A stretch of DNA of 64,000 bases from JBLUOA01 sp048060095 (lineage in GTDB: Bacteria; Pseudomonadota; Alphaproteobacteria; Rhodobacterales; Rhodobacteraceae): positions 682,001 to 746,000 of the forward strand of contig NZ_JBLUOA010000001.1 in assembly GCF_048060095.1 (NCBI RefSeq), given 5' to 3'. Made by a program: the position numbers and the translations under genes. Positions 15,128 to 23,754 of this stretch are shown in pieces (position 1 is the stretch's first letter; each line of letters begins with the position of its first letter). Under the pieces are notes generated by a model, which saw only the letters and a program-made list of their open reading frames with translations, had not been told where the DNA came from and did no database searches.

Positions 15128-16644
15128 ATCGGGCCTTTGTCGGTGATCTGGGTGGTCGCAAGCGTCTGATCGGCGTGCTTCATCCGATGGCGGAGTAGCT
15201 TTTGCGTGAGCCGCAGAAGATCGCCCTGATGGGCTGGGTCGTTCGCGACGTTTTTCATGGCTCTGTCTGCCGCGTGGTCGAACAAGATCGGCGGCAGGCT
15301 TTCTGCGCTGAACTGAATCAGCGTGAACCGGTCCTCTCGCAAAATGGCGAGGGCGCTGTCGGTCAGGGTCGTGCCGAGCATGTCCTGCCACGGCGTCGGG
15401 TTCACGGCGTCAGCGAAATCAAGCTCTGAATAGCTGTAGGTGCGCCAATCATCGGGCGTTTCGCCATTGAGCAGCGGCAACAGGCTGTAGCCATCCATCG
15501 ACGGTGGGACATCCAACCCCAGCACGTGCAGGATCGTGGGGGCAACGTCGACGGACTCCGTCGGGGCATCGACGACCGCACCGCGCGCCGTCTCGTAGCC
15601 GGGTGCGCGGATAATCAGCGGCGTGTGGTAGGCCGCGTCGTGCAGGTTCATCTTCCCCCAGCTGTGGTGATCCCCCAGCATTTCGCCGTGGTCTGAGGTG
15701 ACGACAATCAGCGTGTTGTCGTATTGCCCGGTGTCTTTCAGGAACGCGATGACGCGCCCGACGTGATGATCGACCTCGGTCGCGAGGCCCATATAGGTCG
15801 CGCGAAGCTGCTGCACCGCGTCATCCGTCGCCTCCATGCTGGAAAACCCCAGCGCCATCGTGCCTGCGGTTTGCGTTTTGACCGCCGGGTCAAAGAACGG
15901 ATGCAGCGCGGCCTCATCCTCCGGCGTTTTCTGACGCTCGGGCAGGGGGAGTGTGCCGGGGTCATACATCGTATTGTAAGGCGCCGGCGCGACGAGCGGC
16001 GGGTGCGGGCGCAGGTAGGTGAGGTGGGCGAACCAACTTTCGCCCACGCGACCGCGAAGGTCGTTCAGGCAGGCGTTGGTCAGAAACGCGGTATCGCTAT
16101 CCTCCGCCCGATAAAATGCGGGATCGTTCAATTGCGGTTTCTGACCGTCCGCGGCCTGATGGCAGAACACCTCGAAGTAATTGTCGAACCTGTAGCCCTT
16201 CGCAAGAAGATCGGCGCGCCACGGGTAGGAGGTTTCCATCCGCATCTCAACGATCTCTTCAAACCCGACCATTGGCTGTTCATAGCTTTGCAGCGCCGGA
16301 TCACCGGGCGGATAGGCGGCGGGATCTTGTGAGGTATCCGTATAGCCGTAGAGCAGGGGCAGATGACCCGCCTTTCGCAGTTCCGCCGGAAGCGTCGGAA
16401 TAGTGTGGCGCAGGGGCGTGCCATTACGAACGGAGCGATGGTTCATCGCATATTGCCCGGTCAGGATGCTCGCCCTAGACGGCCCGCATGGGTTGGTCAC
16501 GGAATAGTGCCGCCGGAACGTCACCGCATCTTGCATCAACGCATCGAGGTTCGGTGTGTCCACGTGATCGGCAAGCCTGCCGAACAGGCAATCGGCGCGC
16601 AATTGGTCGATAATAATGAACAAGACGTTATTCGGCTGTGGCAT
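15106..16644 (-). CDS. Sulfatase-superfamily phosphonate monoester hydrolase / phosphodiesterase
   Basis: A 512-residue hydrolase of the alkaline-phosphatase fold. The maturation motif CGPSRASILTG begins at Cys53, which would be converted to formylglycine. N-terminal NVLFIIIDQLRADC supplies metal aspartates, and TSDHGEMLGDHH the second metal site. Whole-length resemblance (TNPCGPSRAS, HLTYLRPHPP, the C-terminal RMKHADQTLA) is closest to the PehA-type phosphonate monoester hydrolases as I recall them, which also cleave phosphodiesters, rather than to arylsulfatases. ATG 16644 was chosen because the fold begins directly after it. It is convergent with the Pot-type ABC operon. Substrate is unproven; a sulfate ester remains possible. 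Confidence 0.82.
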   Translation of the reverse strand: MPQPNNVLFIIIDQLRADCLFGRLADHVDTPNLDALMQDAVTFRRHYSVTNPCGPSRASILTGQYAMNHRSVRNGTPLRHTIPTLPAELRKAGHLPLLYGYTDTSQDPAAYPPGDPALQSYEQPMVGFEEIVEMRMETSYPWRADLLAKGYRFDNYFEVFCHQAADGQKPQLNDPAFYRAEDSDTAFLTNACLNDLRGRVGESWFAHLTYLRPHPPLVAPAPYNTMYDPGTLPLPERQKTPEDEAALHPFFDPAVKTQTAGTMALGFSSMEATDDAVQQLRATYMGLATEVDHHVGRVIAFLKDTGQYDNTLIVVTSDHGEMLGDHHSWGKMNLHDAAYHTPLIIRAPGYETARGAVVDAPTESVDVAPTILHVLGLDVPPSMDGYSLLPLLNGETPDDWRTYSYSELDFADAVNPTPWQDMLGTTLTDSALAILREDRFTLIQFSAESLPPILFDHAADRAMKNVANDPAHQGDLLRLTQKLLRHRMKHADQTLATTQITDKGPIKAPRHS

Positions 16645-16721
16645 TGCGTCGATCCGGTGTGATTTGTGCAAGAGAGGACCACGGGTGGCGCACCGTATCA
16701 ACAGCGAATACACGCGCGTTG

Positions 16722-16768
16722 TTGCAAATCATTCTCATTCCAGTTGACAGTTGCGAACCATTCTCATA
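16722..16768. promoter_or_regulatory. Paired Fur-family (Mur/Fur-like) operators and promoter of the sit operon
   Basis: TTGCAAATCATTCTCATT (16722-16739) and TTGCGAACCATTCTCATA (16751-16768) are direct repeats, 14 of 18 bases alike, with starts 29 bases apart. TTGACA (16744-16749) lies between them as a -35 box, and CATATT (16765-16770) at the end of the second copy is a plausible -10. The AATGAGAATGATTTGCAA orientation resembles Fur-family sites. Because the genes encode a SitABCD-type importer, the manganese-responsive alphaproteobacterial Fur homologue (Mur) is the best candidate. Confidence 0.6.
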
Positions 16769-16803
16769 TTTGCGGAAGGAAGACATCAGGAAGGAAACGC
16801 CCG

Positions 16804-17700
16804 ATGAAAAATACCCGGATTTACCTTGGCAGTCTGTTTCTTGCGCTGCTGACGGCCCTGCCGGTTCACGCTGAGGATAAGTTCAAAGCGGTCACGACCT
16901 TTACCGTTCTTGCGGACATCGCCGCGAATGTTGCAGGCGACGCCGCTGTCGTGGAATCCATTACCAAGCCCGGCGCGGAAATCCACGGCTACCAGCCGAC
17001 CCCGCGCGACATCCTTCGCGCACAGGACGCCGATCTGATCCTGTGGAACGGCATGAACCTTGAACTGTGGTTCGAACAATTCTTCCGCAACCTGCGGGAC
17101 GTGCCAAGCGCGACGCTGACCGAAGGCGTCGACCCGATCAGCATCACCGAGGGCGCGTATAACGGAAAACCGAACCCCCACGCGTGGATGTCATTGGATA
17201 ATGCGCTGATCTACATTGACAATATTCGTGACGCATTCATCGAGCACGACCCGAATAACGCCGACACTTACCGCGCGAATGCCGAAGCGTATAAGCAGCA
17301 AGTAACCGAGACGATTGCCCCGCTCCGCGACGCGATACAAGCCGTGCCGGAGGAGGAACGCTGGCTCGTCACATGCGAGGGTGCGTTCAGCTACCTGATC
17401 CGTGATTTCGGGATGAAAGAGCTTTACCTTTGGCCGATGAACGCCGACCAGACCGGAACGCCGCAGCAAGTGCGCAAGGTGATAGATGGCGTGCGTGACA
17501 ACAACATCCGCGCCGTCTTTTGCGAAAGCACGGTATCCAGCGATCCGGCTGAGCAGGTCGCGCGCGAGACCGGAGCGGCGTTTGGCGGTGTGCTATACGT
17601 GGATTCACTGTCTGAGGTGGACGGGCCGGTGCCGACATACCTCGACCTTCTTAGGGTCACGTCCGAAACCATCGTTGCGGGTTTGACCGAACAGGAATGA
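16804..17700 (+). CDS. sitA: Manganese/iron ABC transporter binding protein (SitA)
   Basis: A 298-residue cluster-9 metal-binding protein. Residues 1-21 are a signal peptide (cleavage near PVHA). The segment EIHGYQPTPRDILRAQDADL with WNGMNLELWFEQF follows the SitA pattern; the metal ligands are the histidine of IHGYQP, the histidine of NPHAWMS, a glutamate in CEGAFSYL and an aspartate near the C-terminus. It lacks the histidine-rich loop of zinc-specific ZnuA, which supports manganese or ferrous iron. ATG 16804 follows AGGAAGG; a longer frame would run through the operator region. It is the first gene of sitABCD. Confidence 0.9.
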   Translation: MKNTRIYLGSLFLALLTALPVHAEDKFKAVTTFTVLADIAANVAGDAAVVESITKPGAEIHGYQPTPRDILRAQDADLILWNGMNLELWFEQFFRNLRDVPSATLTEGVDPISITEGAYNGKPNPHAWMSLDNALIYIDNIRDAFIEHDPNNADTYRANAEAYKQQVTETIAPLRDAIQAVPEEERWLVTCEGAFSYLIRDFGMKELYLWPMNADQTGTPQQVRKVIDGVRDNNIRAVFCESTVSSDPAEQVARETGAAFGGVLYVDSLSEVDGPVPTYLDLLRVTSETIVAGLTEQE

Positions 17701-17704
17701 CGCC

Positions 17705-18562
17705 ATGCTGAAGTCCAACGACACGGGCCTGACGACGCGCGACCTGACCGTCACCTATCGCAACGGGCTGACGGCGCTATGGGATGCGACGTTTGAAATC
17801 CCGACCCACACGATTACCGCGTTAGTGGGGGTGAACGGGGCCGGGAAATCGACGTTGTTTAAGGCGCTGATGGGGTTTGTTCCGGCGGCGAAGGGCGAAA
17901 TCTCCATCCTCGGGATGCCGGTGCGCGAGGCGTTGAAGCAAAACATCGTCGCCTATGTTCCGCAGGCGGAAGAGGTCGACTGGACCTTCCCTGTCCTTGT
18001 CGAAGACGTTGTGATGATGGGGCGCTACGGGCATATGGGTATGTTGCGCCGCCCGAAACCCGCCGACCGCGCCGCTGTCAACGATGCGCTGGAACGGGTC
18101 GGCATGGCCGCCTATCGCCATCGCCAGATCGGGGAACTGTCCGGCGGCCAGCGCAAACGCGTGTTTCTGGCGCGGGCGCTGGCGCAGGATGGCAAGGTTA
18201 TTCTACTGGATGAGCCCTTTACCGGCGTTGACGTCCAGACCGAGGACGCGATTATCGCCCTATTGCGCGACATGCGGGCCGAGGGGCGGGTGATGTTGGT
18301 ATCGACCCACAACCTCGGCTCTGTCCCGGAATTCTGCGACCGGACGATTTTGGTCAAGGGCACCGTCCTCGGCTACGGCACAACGCAAGAGGTTTTTACC
18401 CAAAGCAACCTTGAGGCGGCGTTTGGCGGCGTGCTGCGCCACTTCGTTCTTGGCGGCACCGATCTGCACGACGACGACGACAAACGGCAGGTCACGGTTA
18501 TTTCCGACGATGAGCGCCCCTTCGTGGTCTACGACGACCGCCCGGAGGTGGAGAAGGAGTGA
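17705..18562 (+). CDS. sitB: Manganese/iron ABC transporter ATPase (SitB)
   Basis: A 285-residue ATP-binding subunit. Walker A GVNGAGKSTLFKAL is near residue 40, the signature LSGGQRKRVFLARAL near 143, Walker B VILLDEPFTGVD near 163 and the switch histidine in VSTHNLGSVP near 200. It energises the SitCD permease pair. It starts 4 bases after sitA and overlaps sitC by GTGA. The acidic C-terminal tail (HDDDDKRQ) is beyond the usual domain and may be a metal-sensing or regulatory extension; that is only a guess. Confidence 0.92.
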   Translation: MLKSNDTGLTTRDLTVTYRNGLTALWDATFEIPTHTITALVGVNGAGKSTLFKALMGFVPAAKGEISILGMPVREALKQNIVAYVPQAEEVDWTFPVLVEDVVMMGRYGHMGMLRRPKPADRAAVNDALERVGMAAYRHRQIGELSGGQRKRVFLARALAQDGKVILLDEPFTGVDVQTEDAIIALLRDMRAEGRVMLVSTHNLGSVPEFCDRTILVKGTVLGYGTTQEVFTQSNLEAAFGGVLRHFVLGGTDLHDDDDKRQVTVISDDERPFVVYDDRPEVEKE

Positions 18563-19419
18563 TCGAAACCCTGCTTTCCCCGTTCGCCTACGGCTACATG
18601 ACCAACGCGATGTGGGTCAGCGCATTGGTTGGTGGGGTCTGTGCGTTTCTGTCGGCCTACCTCATGCTAAAGGGCTGGTCGCTGATCGGTGACGCGCTGT
18701 CCCATTCCATCGTGCCCGGCGTCGCGGGCGCCTACATGCTCGGCCTGCCCTTTGCGTTGGGAGCTTTCGCAGCCGGTGGGTTGGCGGCGGGGGCGATGCT
18801 GTTTCTGAACCAGCGCACGGGTCTGAAGGAAGACGCGATCATCGGGCTGATCTTCACCAGCTTCTTCGGGCTAGGGCTGTTCATGGTTTCGGTTTCGCCC
18901 ACCTCCGTCGATATTCAGACGATCACGCTGGGCAATATCCTTGCGATCACGCCTGCGGATACGCTGCAACTGGCGATTATCGGGTTTGTTTCGCTTGGCG
19001 TGCTGCTGTTGAAATGGAAAGACCTGATGGTCGCGTTCTTCGACGAAAACCACGCGCGGTCGATTGGTCTGAACCCGGACCGGCTGCGGTTCATCTTTTT
19101 CGTCTTGCTGTCGGCATCCACGGTCGCGGCGCTGCAAACGGTCGGCGCGTTCCTTGTCATTGCGATGGTCGTGACGCCGGGGGCGACCGCCTATCTGCTG
19201 ACCGACCGGTTTCCGCGGCTACTGATGCTAAGCGTGGCGATTGGCGCAGGAACCAGTTTTACCGGAGCATACCTCAGCTTTTTCCTTGATGGCGCGACGG
19301 GCGGGATCATCATCAGCCTGCAAACGCTGATCTTCCTCGTGGTGTTCTTCCTTGCCCCCAAACACGGCTATTTCGCCGCCCGCCGCCGCGCCGCGAAAGC
19401 ACTGGAGGGCGGGGTATGA
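18559..19419 (+). CDS. sitC: Manganese/iron ABC transporter permease (SitC)
   Basis: A 286-residue cluster-9 permease with about eight helices, opening YGYMTNAMWVSALVGGVCAF. The LKGWSLIGDALSHSIVPGV stretch (35-53) is the conserved family region. It starts with GTG overlapping the sitB stop, and its own stop overlaps the sitD start. It pairs with SitD to form the channel. Confidence 0.92.
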   Translation: MIETLLSPFAYGYMTNAMWVSALVGGVCAFLSAYLMLKGWSLIGDALSHSIVPGVAGAYMLGLPFALGAFAAGGLAAGAMLFLNQRTGLKEDAIIGLIFTSFFGLGLFMVSVSPTSVDIQTITLGNILAITPADTLQLAIIGFVSLGVLLLKWKDLMVAFFDENHARSIGLNPDRLRFIFFVLLSASTVAALQTVGAFLVIAMVVTPGATAYLLTDRFPRLLMLSVAIGAGTSFTGAYLSFFLDGATGGIIISLQTLIFLVVFFLAPKHGYFAARRRAAKALEGGV

Positions 19420-20249
19420 CCGAAACGCTGCTATTGCCGTTCCAATTCCCGTTCATGGTCAACGCTTTCCTGATCTCGGTGCTTATCGCCGTGCCGACGG
19501 CGTTGCTGTCCTGCTTTTTGGTGTTGAAAGGCTGGTCCCTGATGGGGGACGCGATCAGCCACGCGGTTTTGCCGGGGGTCGTGGTTGCATACCTCATCAA
19601 TATCCCGCTGGTGATCGGGGCGTTCGTAGCCGGGATGATCTGCGCCTTGCTGACCGGGTTTTTGAACGAAAACAGTCGGGTCAAGCAGGATACGGTGATG
19701 GGGGTCGTGTTTTCCGGCATGTTCGGCTTTGGCTTGGTGATCTACACAAAGATCGAAACTAACGTGCATTTGGACCACATCCTGTTCGGCAACATGCTGG
19801 GCGTTGGGGCGGCCGATCTGTGGACGACGGGTCTGATTTCGCTCGGTGTCAGCGGCCTGATCGTCGTCAAACGGCGCGATTTTCTGCTGCACGCGTTTGA
19901 CGCCGCGCAGGCAAAAGCGGTGGGGCTGCCGGTGCGCCTGCTGCATTACGGATTGCTCGCCATCCTGTCGCTGACCATCGTTGCGACGCTGAAGGCCGTC
20001 GGCATCATCCTTGCCATCGGCCTGCTGATCGCCCCCGGCGCGATTGCATATCTCGTGACGAAGCGTTTCGAACGGATGCTGCCGATTGCCGTTGCCGTCA
20101 CGGTTTTGGCGTCGTTCTTTGGGGTATATCTATCGTTCTTCCTCGATTCCGCCCCAGCGCCGACGATCATCCTGATCCTGACGGCGATATTCATCATCTG
20201 CTTTGTTATGCAAAGCGTCAGAAGCGCGCGACGAACCTCCGCGACCTGA
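19416..20249 (+). CDS. sitD: Manganese/iron ABC transporter permease (SitD)
   Basis: A 277-residue permease paralogous to the preceding gene, with the same LKGWSLMGDAISHAVLPGV block near residue 35. It begins at an ATGA overlap with sitC, completing an intact sitABCD operon. The two permeases share clear sequence likeness, as usual in four-gene Sit systems, whereas three-gene Znu/Mnt systems have one permease. Confidence 0.92.
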   Translation: MTETLLLPFQFPFMVNAFLISVLIAVPTALLSCFLVLKGWSLMGDAISHAVLPGVVVAYLINIPLVIGAFVAGMICALLTGFLNENSRVKQDTVMGVVFSGMFGFGLVIYTKIETNVHLDHILFGNMLGVGAADLWTTGLISLGVSGLIVVKRRDFLLHAFDAAQAKAVGLPVRLLHYGLLAILSLTIVATLKAVGIILAIGLLIAPGAIAYLVTKRFERMLPIAVAVTVLASFFGVYLSFFLDSAPAPTIILILTAIFIICFVMQSVRSARRTSAT

Positions 20250-20366
20250 TCGCCCCAAGATGAACATTTGACAAAGCGCCGCCTGCGCGGTTCTTTGGAT
20301 TGGATCATCCGGCTGGCACGCGTATCCCTTTGCCAGCCCAGAACAGCCCAAAAAAGTGAGCCAATC

Positions 20367-21989
20367 ATGTTGAAATCCAGATATTTAACCTCCGCCGCCG
20401 CCTGCGCGTTCGCAACGATCGGCGGGGCCGCTGCCGCGCAAGAGGTCGGCTTTTGCGGCCAGCCAGAGGTTATGACCCAAGGCACGTTCTCCATCGCCGA
20501 CGAAAACGCGACACCGATTGACGCGACCATCAACGTCGCACGGGGGGAGCCTGTCTATCTGGAATTCAACGTCGGGGCCGCGACTGGCGTGACGATTGAG
20601 ACATTTTCAAACGACTTTGACCCGCTCGTCATCCTTTTTGATTCAAACGGCCAGATGGTGCGCAGCGATGATGATGGATCAGGCACGCTGAACGCCCGCC
20701 TCGGCGCGCAGTTGGAACCGGGTGACTATTGCGCCCAGATCCGCACGCTGACCGATGTGCCACCCGCGACGGGCATCCTTCCGCCGGGCTATGAAGGTGC
20801 GATTCCTGTCCGCCTGAGCACTGGCATCGCGCCGGGTGCTGGTGGCTGCCGGACCCAACCGGGGCTCGTGGCGATCGACACACCCCTGACGCCGGGCGGG
20901 GAGCCGCAATCGCTGTCTGGTCAGTCGCCATCCTCCAGCGCGTTTTCCTTCACACTGGCAGAACCTATGGCGATCAGCGTCGGTGCGCGCAGCGCCGCGT
21001 TCGATACGATTCTGACGCTGGAAGACAGCTTTGGCGCGCAGCTTGGATCGGATGACGATGGCGGCGGCGGCACCAACAGCTACCTCGGCATGGACTCCCC
21101 GCTGCCGGCCGGGGAATACTGCGTTTCAGTCGCAAGCTATGACGCGGCGGGCGGGGATTTCACGCTGACGCTTGAAGAATGGTCCGAAGCGGCCGCGTCC
21201 CGCGGTGGAGGCAGCGGCGCACCGGCTGACCCCTGCGGTGATCCGTCTGCAACGACGACACTGGCTGCGCCACTGGCCTCTGGCTTTGCGGCAGAGAATT
21301 TCTCGCAGACCCTCACCAGCACGCATCAGTTCTTTCAGTTCGAAACGACCGAACCGCTTGAGCTTCGGCTGACCGCGACCTCCGGCGATTTCGATACCAT
21401 CATGGGGCTGTATGATTCCGACGGGAATGAGGTTGGTAACAACGACGATGGCGAAGGGCTGGGCACCAACAGCCGCATCCAACCCGGCGCAGCGCTGCCT
21501 GCTGGCACATATTGCGCCGCCGTCAGCCCCTATTCGGGTGAGGGCAGCGGGTCGTTCCGTTTCAACCTGATCGAGATGACCGAGGAAGCCTTGCTCGCCG
21601 AAGCCTACTCCACTGGCGAAATTCTGCCCTCCTCCAATAGCGGTGTGGACTTCACCGACCTTGGCCTGCTTGAACGCTCTGTGCGCAGCGACGGGGCAGC
21701 AGATGGCCGCGCACAATGGTATTTGTTTGAGGTGGCCGAAGAAAGCCTGATCGTTGCTGACACGGCCTCCCTTGGTGCGCCGGCGAAGGTTGTTTTGTTC
21801 GACTACGAAGGCACCGGCCAGAAAATCGCGGAGGCCGTCGGCGCCCCCGAAGGACTGACGACGCGACTTGTTAAGAAGGTCGGCTCCGGCATCTACGCGC
21901 TGGCTGTGGTGCGCGACGGCGGCGATGAAACGCGTGAGGCCTCCGCGCTGTCGCTTCAGCGTTATGTGCGTCCGCCGCGCGCGCAATAA
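20367..21989 (+). CDS. Exported protein with three PPC-like beta domains
   Basis: A 540-residue secreted or periplasmic protein of unknown function. Residues 1-24 are a signal peptide (AAAAQ cleavage). Three units of about 130 residues each hold the pre-peptidase C-terminal (PPC)/DVUA0089-like core: FDPLVILFDSNG (84-95), FDTILTLEDSFG (212-223) and FDTIMGLYDSDG (342-353), each followed by an acidic DDDG or NDDG turn and a PGDYC / AGEYC / AGTYC strand. Each unit has one cysteine near its start and one in the YC strand (30/122, 161/252, 290/383), suggesting one disulfide per unit. Residues 405-540 form a further domain without those motifs. No catalytic domain is attached, although PPC domains usually accompany proteases. 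It is separated from sitD by 117 bases and is probably its own transcript. Confidence 0.8.
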   Translation: MLKSRYLTSAAACAFATIGGAAAAQEVGFCGQPEVMTQGTFSIADENATPIDATINVARGEPVYLEFNVGAATGVTIETFSNDFDPLVILFDSNGQMVRSDDDGSGTLNARLGAQLEPGDYCAQIRTLTDVPPATGILPPGYEGAIPVRLSTGIAPGAGGCRTQPGLVAIDTPLTPGGEPQSLSGQSPSSSAFSFTLAEPMAISVGARSAAFDTILTLEDSFGAQLGSDDDGGGGTNSYLGMDSPLPAGEYCVSVASYDAAGGDFTLTLEEWSEAAASRGGGSGAPADPCGDPSATTTLAAPLASGFAAENFSQTLTSTHQFFQFETTEPLELRLTATSGDFDTIMGLYDSDGNEVGNNDDGEGLGTNSRIQPGAALPAGTYCAAVSPYSGEGSGSFRFNLIEMTEEALLAEAYSTGEILPSSNSGVDFTDLGLLERSVRSDGAADGRAQWYLFEVAEESLIVADTASLGAPAKVVLFDYEGTGQKIAEAVGAPEGLTTRLVKKVGSGIYALAVVRDGGDETREASALSLQRYVRPPRAQ

Positions 21990-22004
21990 ACGCTGACCCG
22001 AAAC

Positions 22005-22041
22005 AAGAAGGGCGGACCCGTCAAACGGCCCGCCCATTCTT
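22005..22041. terminator. Bidirectional terminator between the PPC protein and mipZ
   Basis: AAGAAGGGCGG (22005-22015) is complementary to CCGCCC-A-TTCTT (22030-22041) with one bulged base. The loop can pair further (CCGT/ACGG). The ends give T-rich sequence on both strands. It lies between two convergent genes. Confidence 0.65.
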
Positions 22042-22060
22042 CGTTCAACGTCGTTTGCGA

Positions 22061-22870
22061 TCAGAAGTCGACCGACACCCCCGGCAGGTTCAGCGCCTTC
22101 ATCAGGTCGCGCACCTCTTGCCGCGCGGCGACGTTTGAAATGTTCAACTGCGTCACGCCGACATCTTTTAGGTCGAGCAGAGTCAGGCCGCGCGGGAAAA
22201 GCTCTCGGAAAATCACACGTTCGCCAAAGCCCGGCGCGACGCGGAAGCCGATCCGCTTTGATAGGTTCTCAAGCGCTTCGCCAACCTTCTTCTTGTTGTG
22301 CATTTGCTGCGCAGCAAGCCTGTTGCGCACAACGATCCAATCAATCGGCGGCAACCCGGCCTGCGCCCGCAATTGCCGCGCGTTCCACACCATTTCGGAA
22401 TAAACCGAGGGGCCAATGATCCGGTTCGTTTCGGCATCGACCTTCGCCAGCAGGTCGAAGTCGATGAATGAATCGTTCAGCGGTGTAATCAACGTATCCG
22501 CCAGCGAATGCGCGACCTGACTTAGCCGCGTGTGCGAACCGGGGCAGTCGATCAGGATAAAATCGCTATCAGGCTCAAGCGTTGCAACTGCGGCGGACAG
22601 GCGATGGTCATAGATGTTTTCGCCCGGGCCGAGGGTCGATTTATCGATCTCAGGCAGATCGTGATAATCCGGCATAGCCAGTTCAAGGTCATGGTTCTTG
22701 GCGAACGCATTGCGGTTTTCGACATACTGGCCAAAGGTCTTTTGCCTGAGGTCAAGGTCAAGCGCCCCGACGGAATGGCCCATCCGAACCAGCGCTGTCG
22801 CCACGTGCATAGAGGTCGTGGATTTCCCAGACCCGCCCTTTTCATTTCCGACGACGATAATATGTGCCAC
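22061..22870 (-). CDS. mipZ: Division-plane positioning ATPase MipZ
   Basis: A 269-residue ParA/MinD-family ATPase. The deviant Walker A is NEKGGSGKSTTSMHV at residues 8-22, and LDLDLRQKTFGQYVENR at 38-54 contains the aspartates and the arginine/asparagine pattern characteristic of MipZ. IDCPGSHTRL near 108 is the Walker B region. MipZ binds the ParB-parS complex near the poles and inhibits FtsZ, so the ring forms at mid-cell. The start codon is GTG, with GGGA upstream. It replaces the Min system in most Alphaproteobacteria. It is not near parAB here, which is normal for the group. Confidence 0.9.
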   Translation of the reverse strand: MAHIIVVGNEKGGSGKSTTSMHVATALVRMGHSVGALDLDLRQKTFGQYVENRNAFAKNHDLELAMPDYHDLPEIDKSTLGPGENIYDHRLSAAVATLEPDSDFILIDCPGSHTRLSQVAHSLADTLITPLNDSFIDFDLLAKVDAETNRIIGPSVYSEMVWNARQLRAQAGLPPIDWIVVRNRLAAQQMHNKKKVGEALENLSKRIGFRVAPGFGERVIFRELFPRGLTLLDLKDVGVTQLNISNVAARQEVRDLMKALNLPGVSVDF

Positions 22871-23035
22871 TGCCGTAATCCCGGTATTTCGCGCGGTTTG
22901 ACCCGCAATTTTTGGTTGTCGGGACTATATGTTGGGTTTGTGCAATTTGAAAGCGCGGTGGTGCGCGTTTCGCAGCGTTTTACGCGGTTTGTGCCCTGTG
23001 CGCACCGGATGGCAGGCGCGCCGCGTGTTCACAAT

Positions 23036-23064
23036 GAAAAACGCCGCCCGGATGGGGCGGCGTT
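23036..23064 (-). terminator. Terminator of rpmE
   Basis: AACGCCGCCC (23040-23049) and GGGCGGCGTT (23055-23064) form a perfect 10-base stem with a 5-base loop. Read on the minus strand it is followed by TTTT, 26 bases past the rpmE stop. It is a textbook factor-independent terminator. Confidence 0.85.
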
Positions 23065-23089
23065 CTGAATTCCGAAAGGAAATGGCTGC

Positions 23090-23311
23090 TTAGAAGCCCA
23101 GACCTTCGTATTTCTTTTTGAACTTCGACACGCGTCCGCCGGTGTCCATCAGGCGGGAAGACCCGCCAGTCCAGGCCGGGTGCGCGGAAGGGTCGATATC
23201 CAGCGACAATTGCTCGCCTTCCTTGCCCCATGTCGAACGCATCTGCACGATGTCGCCATTGGTCATTTTGACATCGATGAAATGGTAGTCGGGATGGATG
23301 TCTTTTTTCAT
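23090..23311 (-). CDS. rpmE: 50S ribosomal protein L31
   Basis: A 73-residue ribosomal protein of the large subunit. The opening MKKDIHPDYHFIDVKMTNGD and the central HPAWTG followed by GGRVSKFKKKY are the family pattern. It lacks the CxxC zinc pairs of type A L31, so it belongs to the zinc-independent form. It follows rplS by 11 bases in the trmD operon. Confidence 0.95.
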   Translation of the reverse strand: MKKDIHPDYHFIDVKMTNGDIVQMRSTWGKEGEQLSLDIDPSAHPAWTGGSSRLMDTGGRVSKFKKKYEGLGF

Positions 23312-23322
23312 GGTATCCGTCC

Positions 23323-23703
23323 TTATGCTTCGGCCGACTTGGGCTTGTATGTGGTGTCTTCTGCGATCCGTGCGGATTTACCACGACGGGAGCGCAGGTA
23401 GTAGAGTTTTGCGCGACGCACGCGACCACGGCGAACCACGGTGATGCTGTCGATATTGGTCGAATAAAGCGGAAAAACACGTTCCACGCCTTCGCCAAAG
23501 GAAATCTTGCGAACGGTGAACGACCCGGCAATGCCAGCGCCGTTCTTGCGGCTGATGCACACACCTTCGTAGTTCTGCACACGGGTGCGGGTGCCTTCAG
23601 TCACTTTATAGCCGACACGGATGGTATCACCCGCTTTGAAATCTGGAATATCTTTGCCAAGCTCGGCGGCTTGCTCGGCTTCCAGCTGTGCGATCAGGTC
23701 CAT
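23323..23703 (-). CDS. rplS: 50S ribosomal protein L19
   Basis: A 126-residue protein at the 30S-50S interface. FKAGDTIRVGYKVTEGTRTR and NYEGVCISRKNGAG are its hallmarks, and RRGRVRRAKLYYLR lies near the C-terminus. ATG 23703 (MDLIAQLEAEQ) is the start that matches the family. The leader has a small inverted repeat (TCACGG/CCGTGA around 23725-23742) between trmD and rplS, which may be a control element. It sits in the conserved rpsP-rimM-trmD-rplS order. Confidence 0.96.
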   Translation of the reverse strand: MDLIAQLEAEQAAELGKDIPDFKAGDTIRVGYKVTEGTRTRVQNYEGVCISRKNGAGIAGSFTVRKISFGEGVERVFPLYSTNIDSITVVRRGRVRRAKLYYLRSRRGKSARIAEDTTYKPKSAEA

Positions 23704-23754
23704 CTGACACACTCCTATGTTGCTCACGGTTGACCCGTGAAGTTTCCTGCGTCC

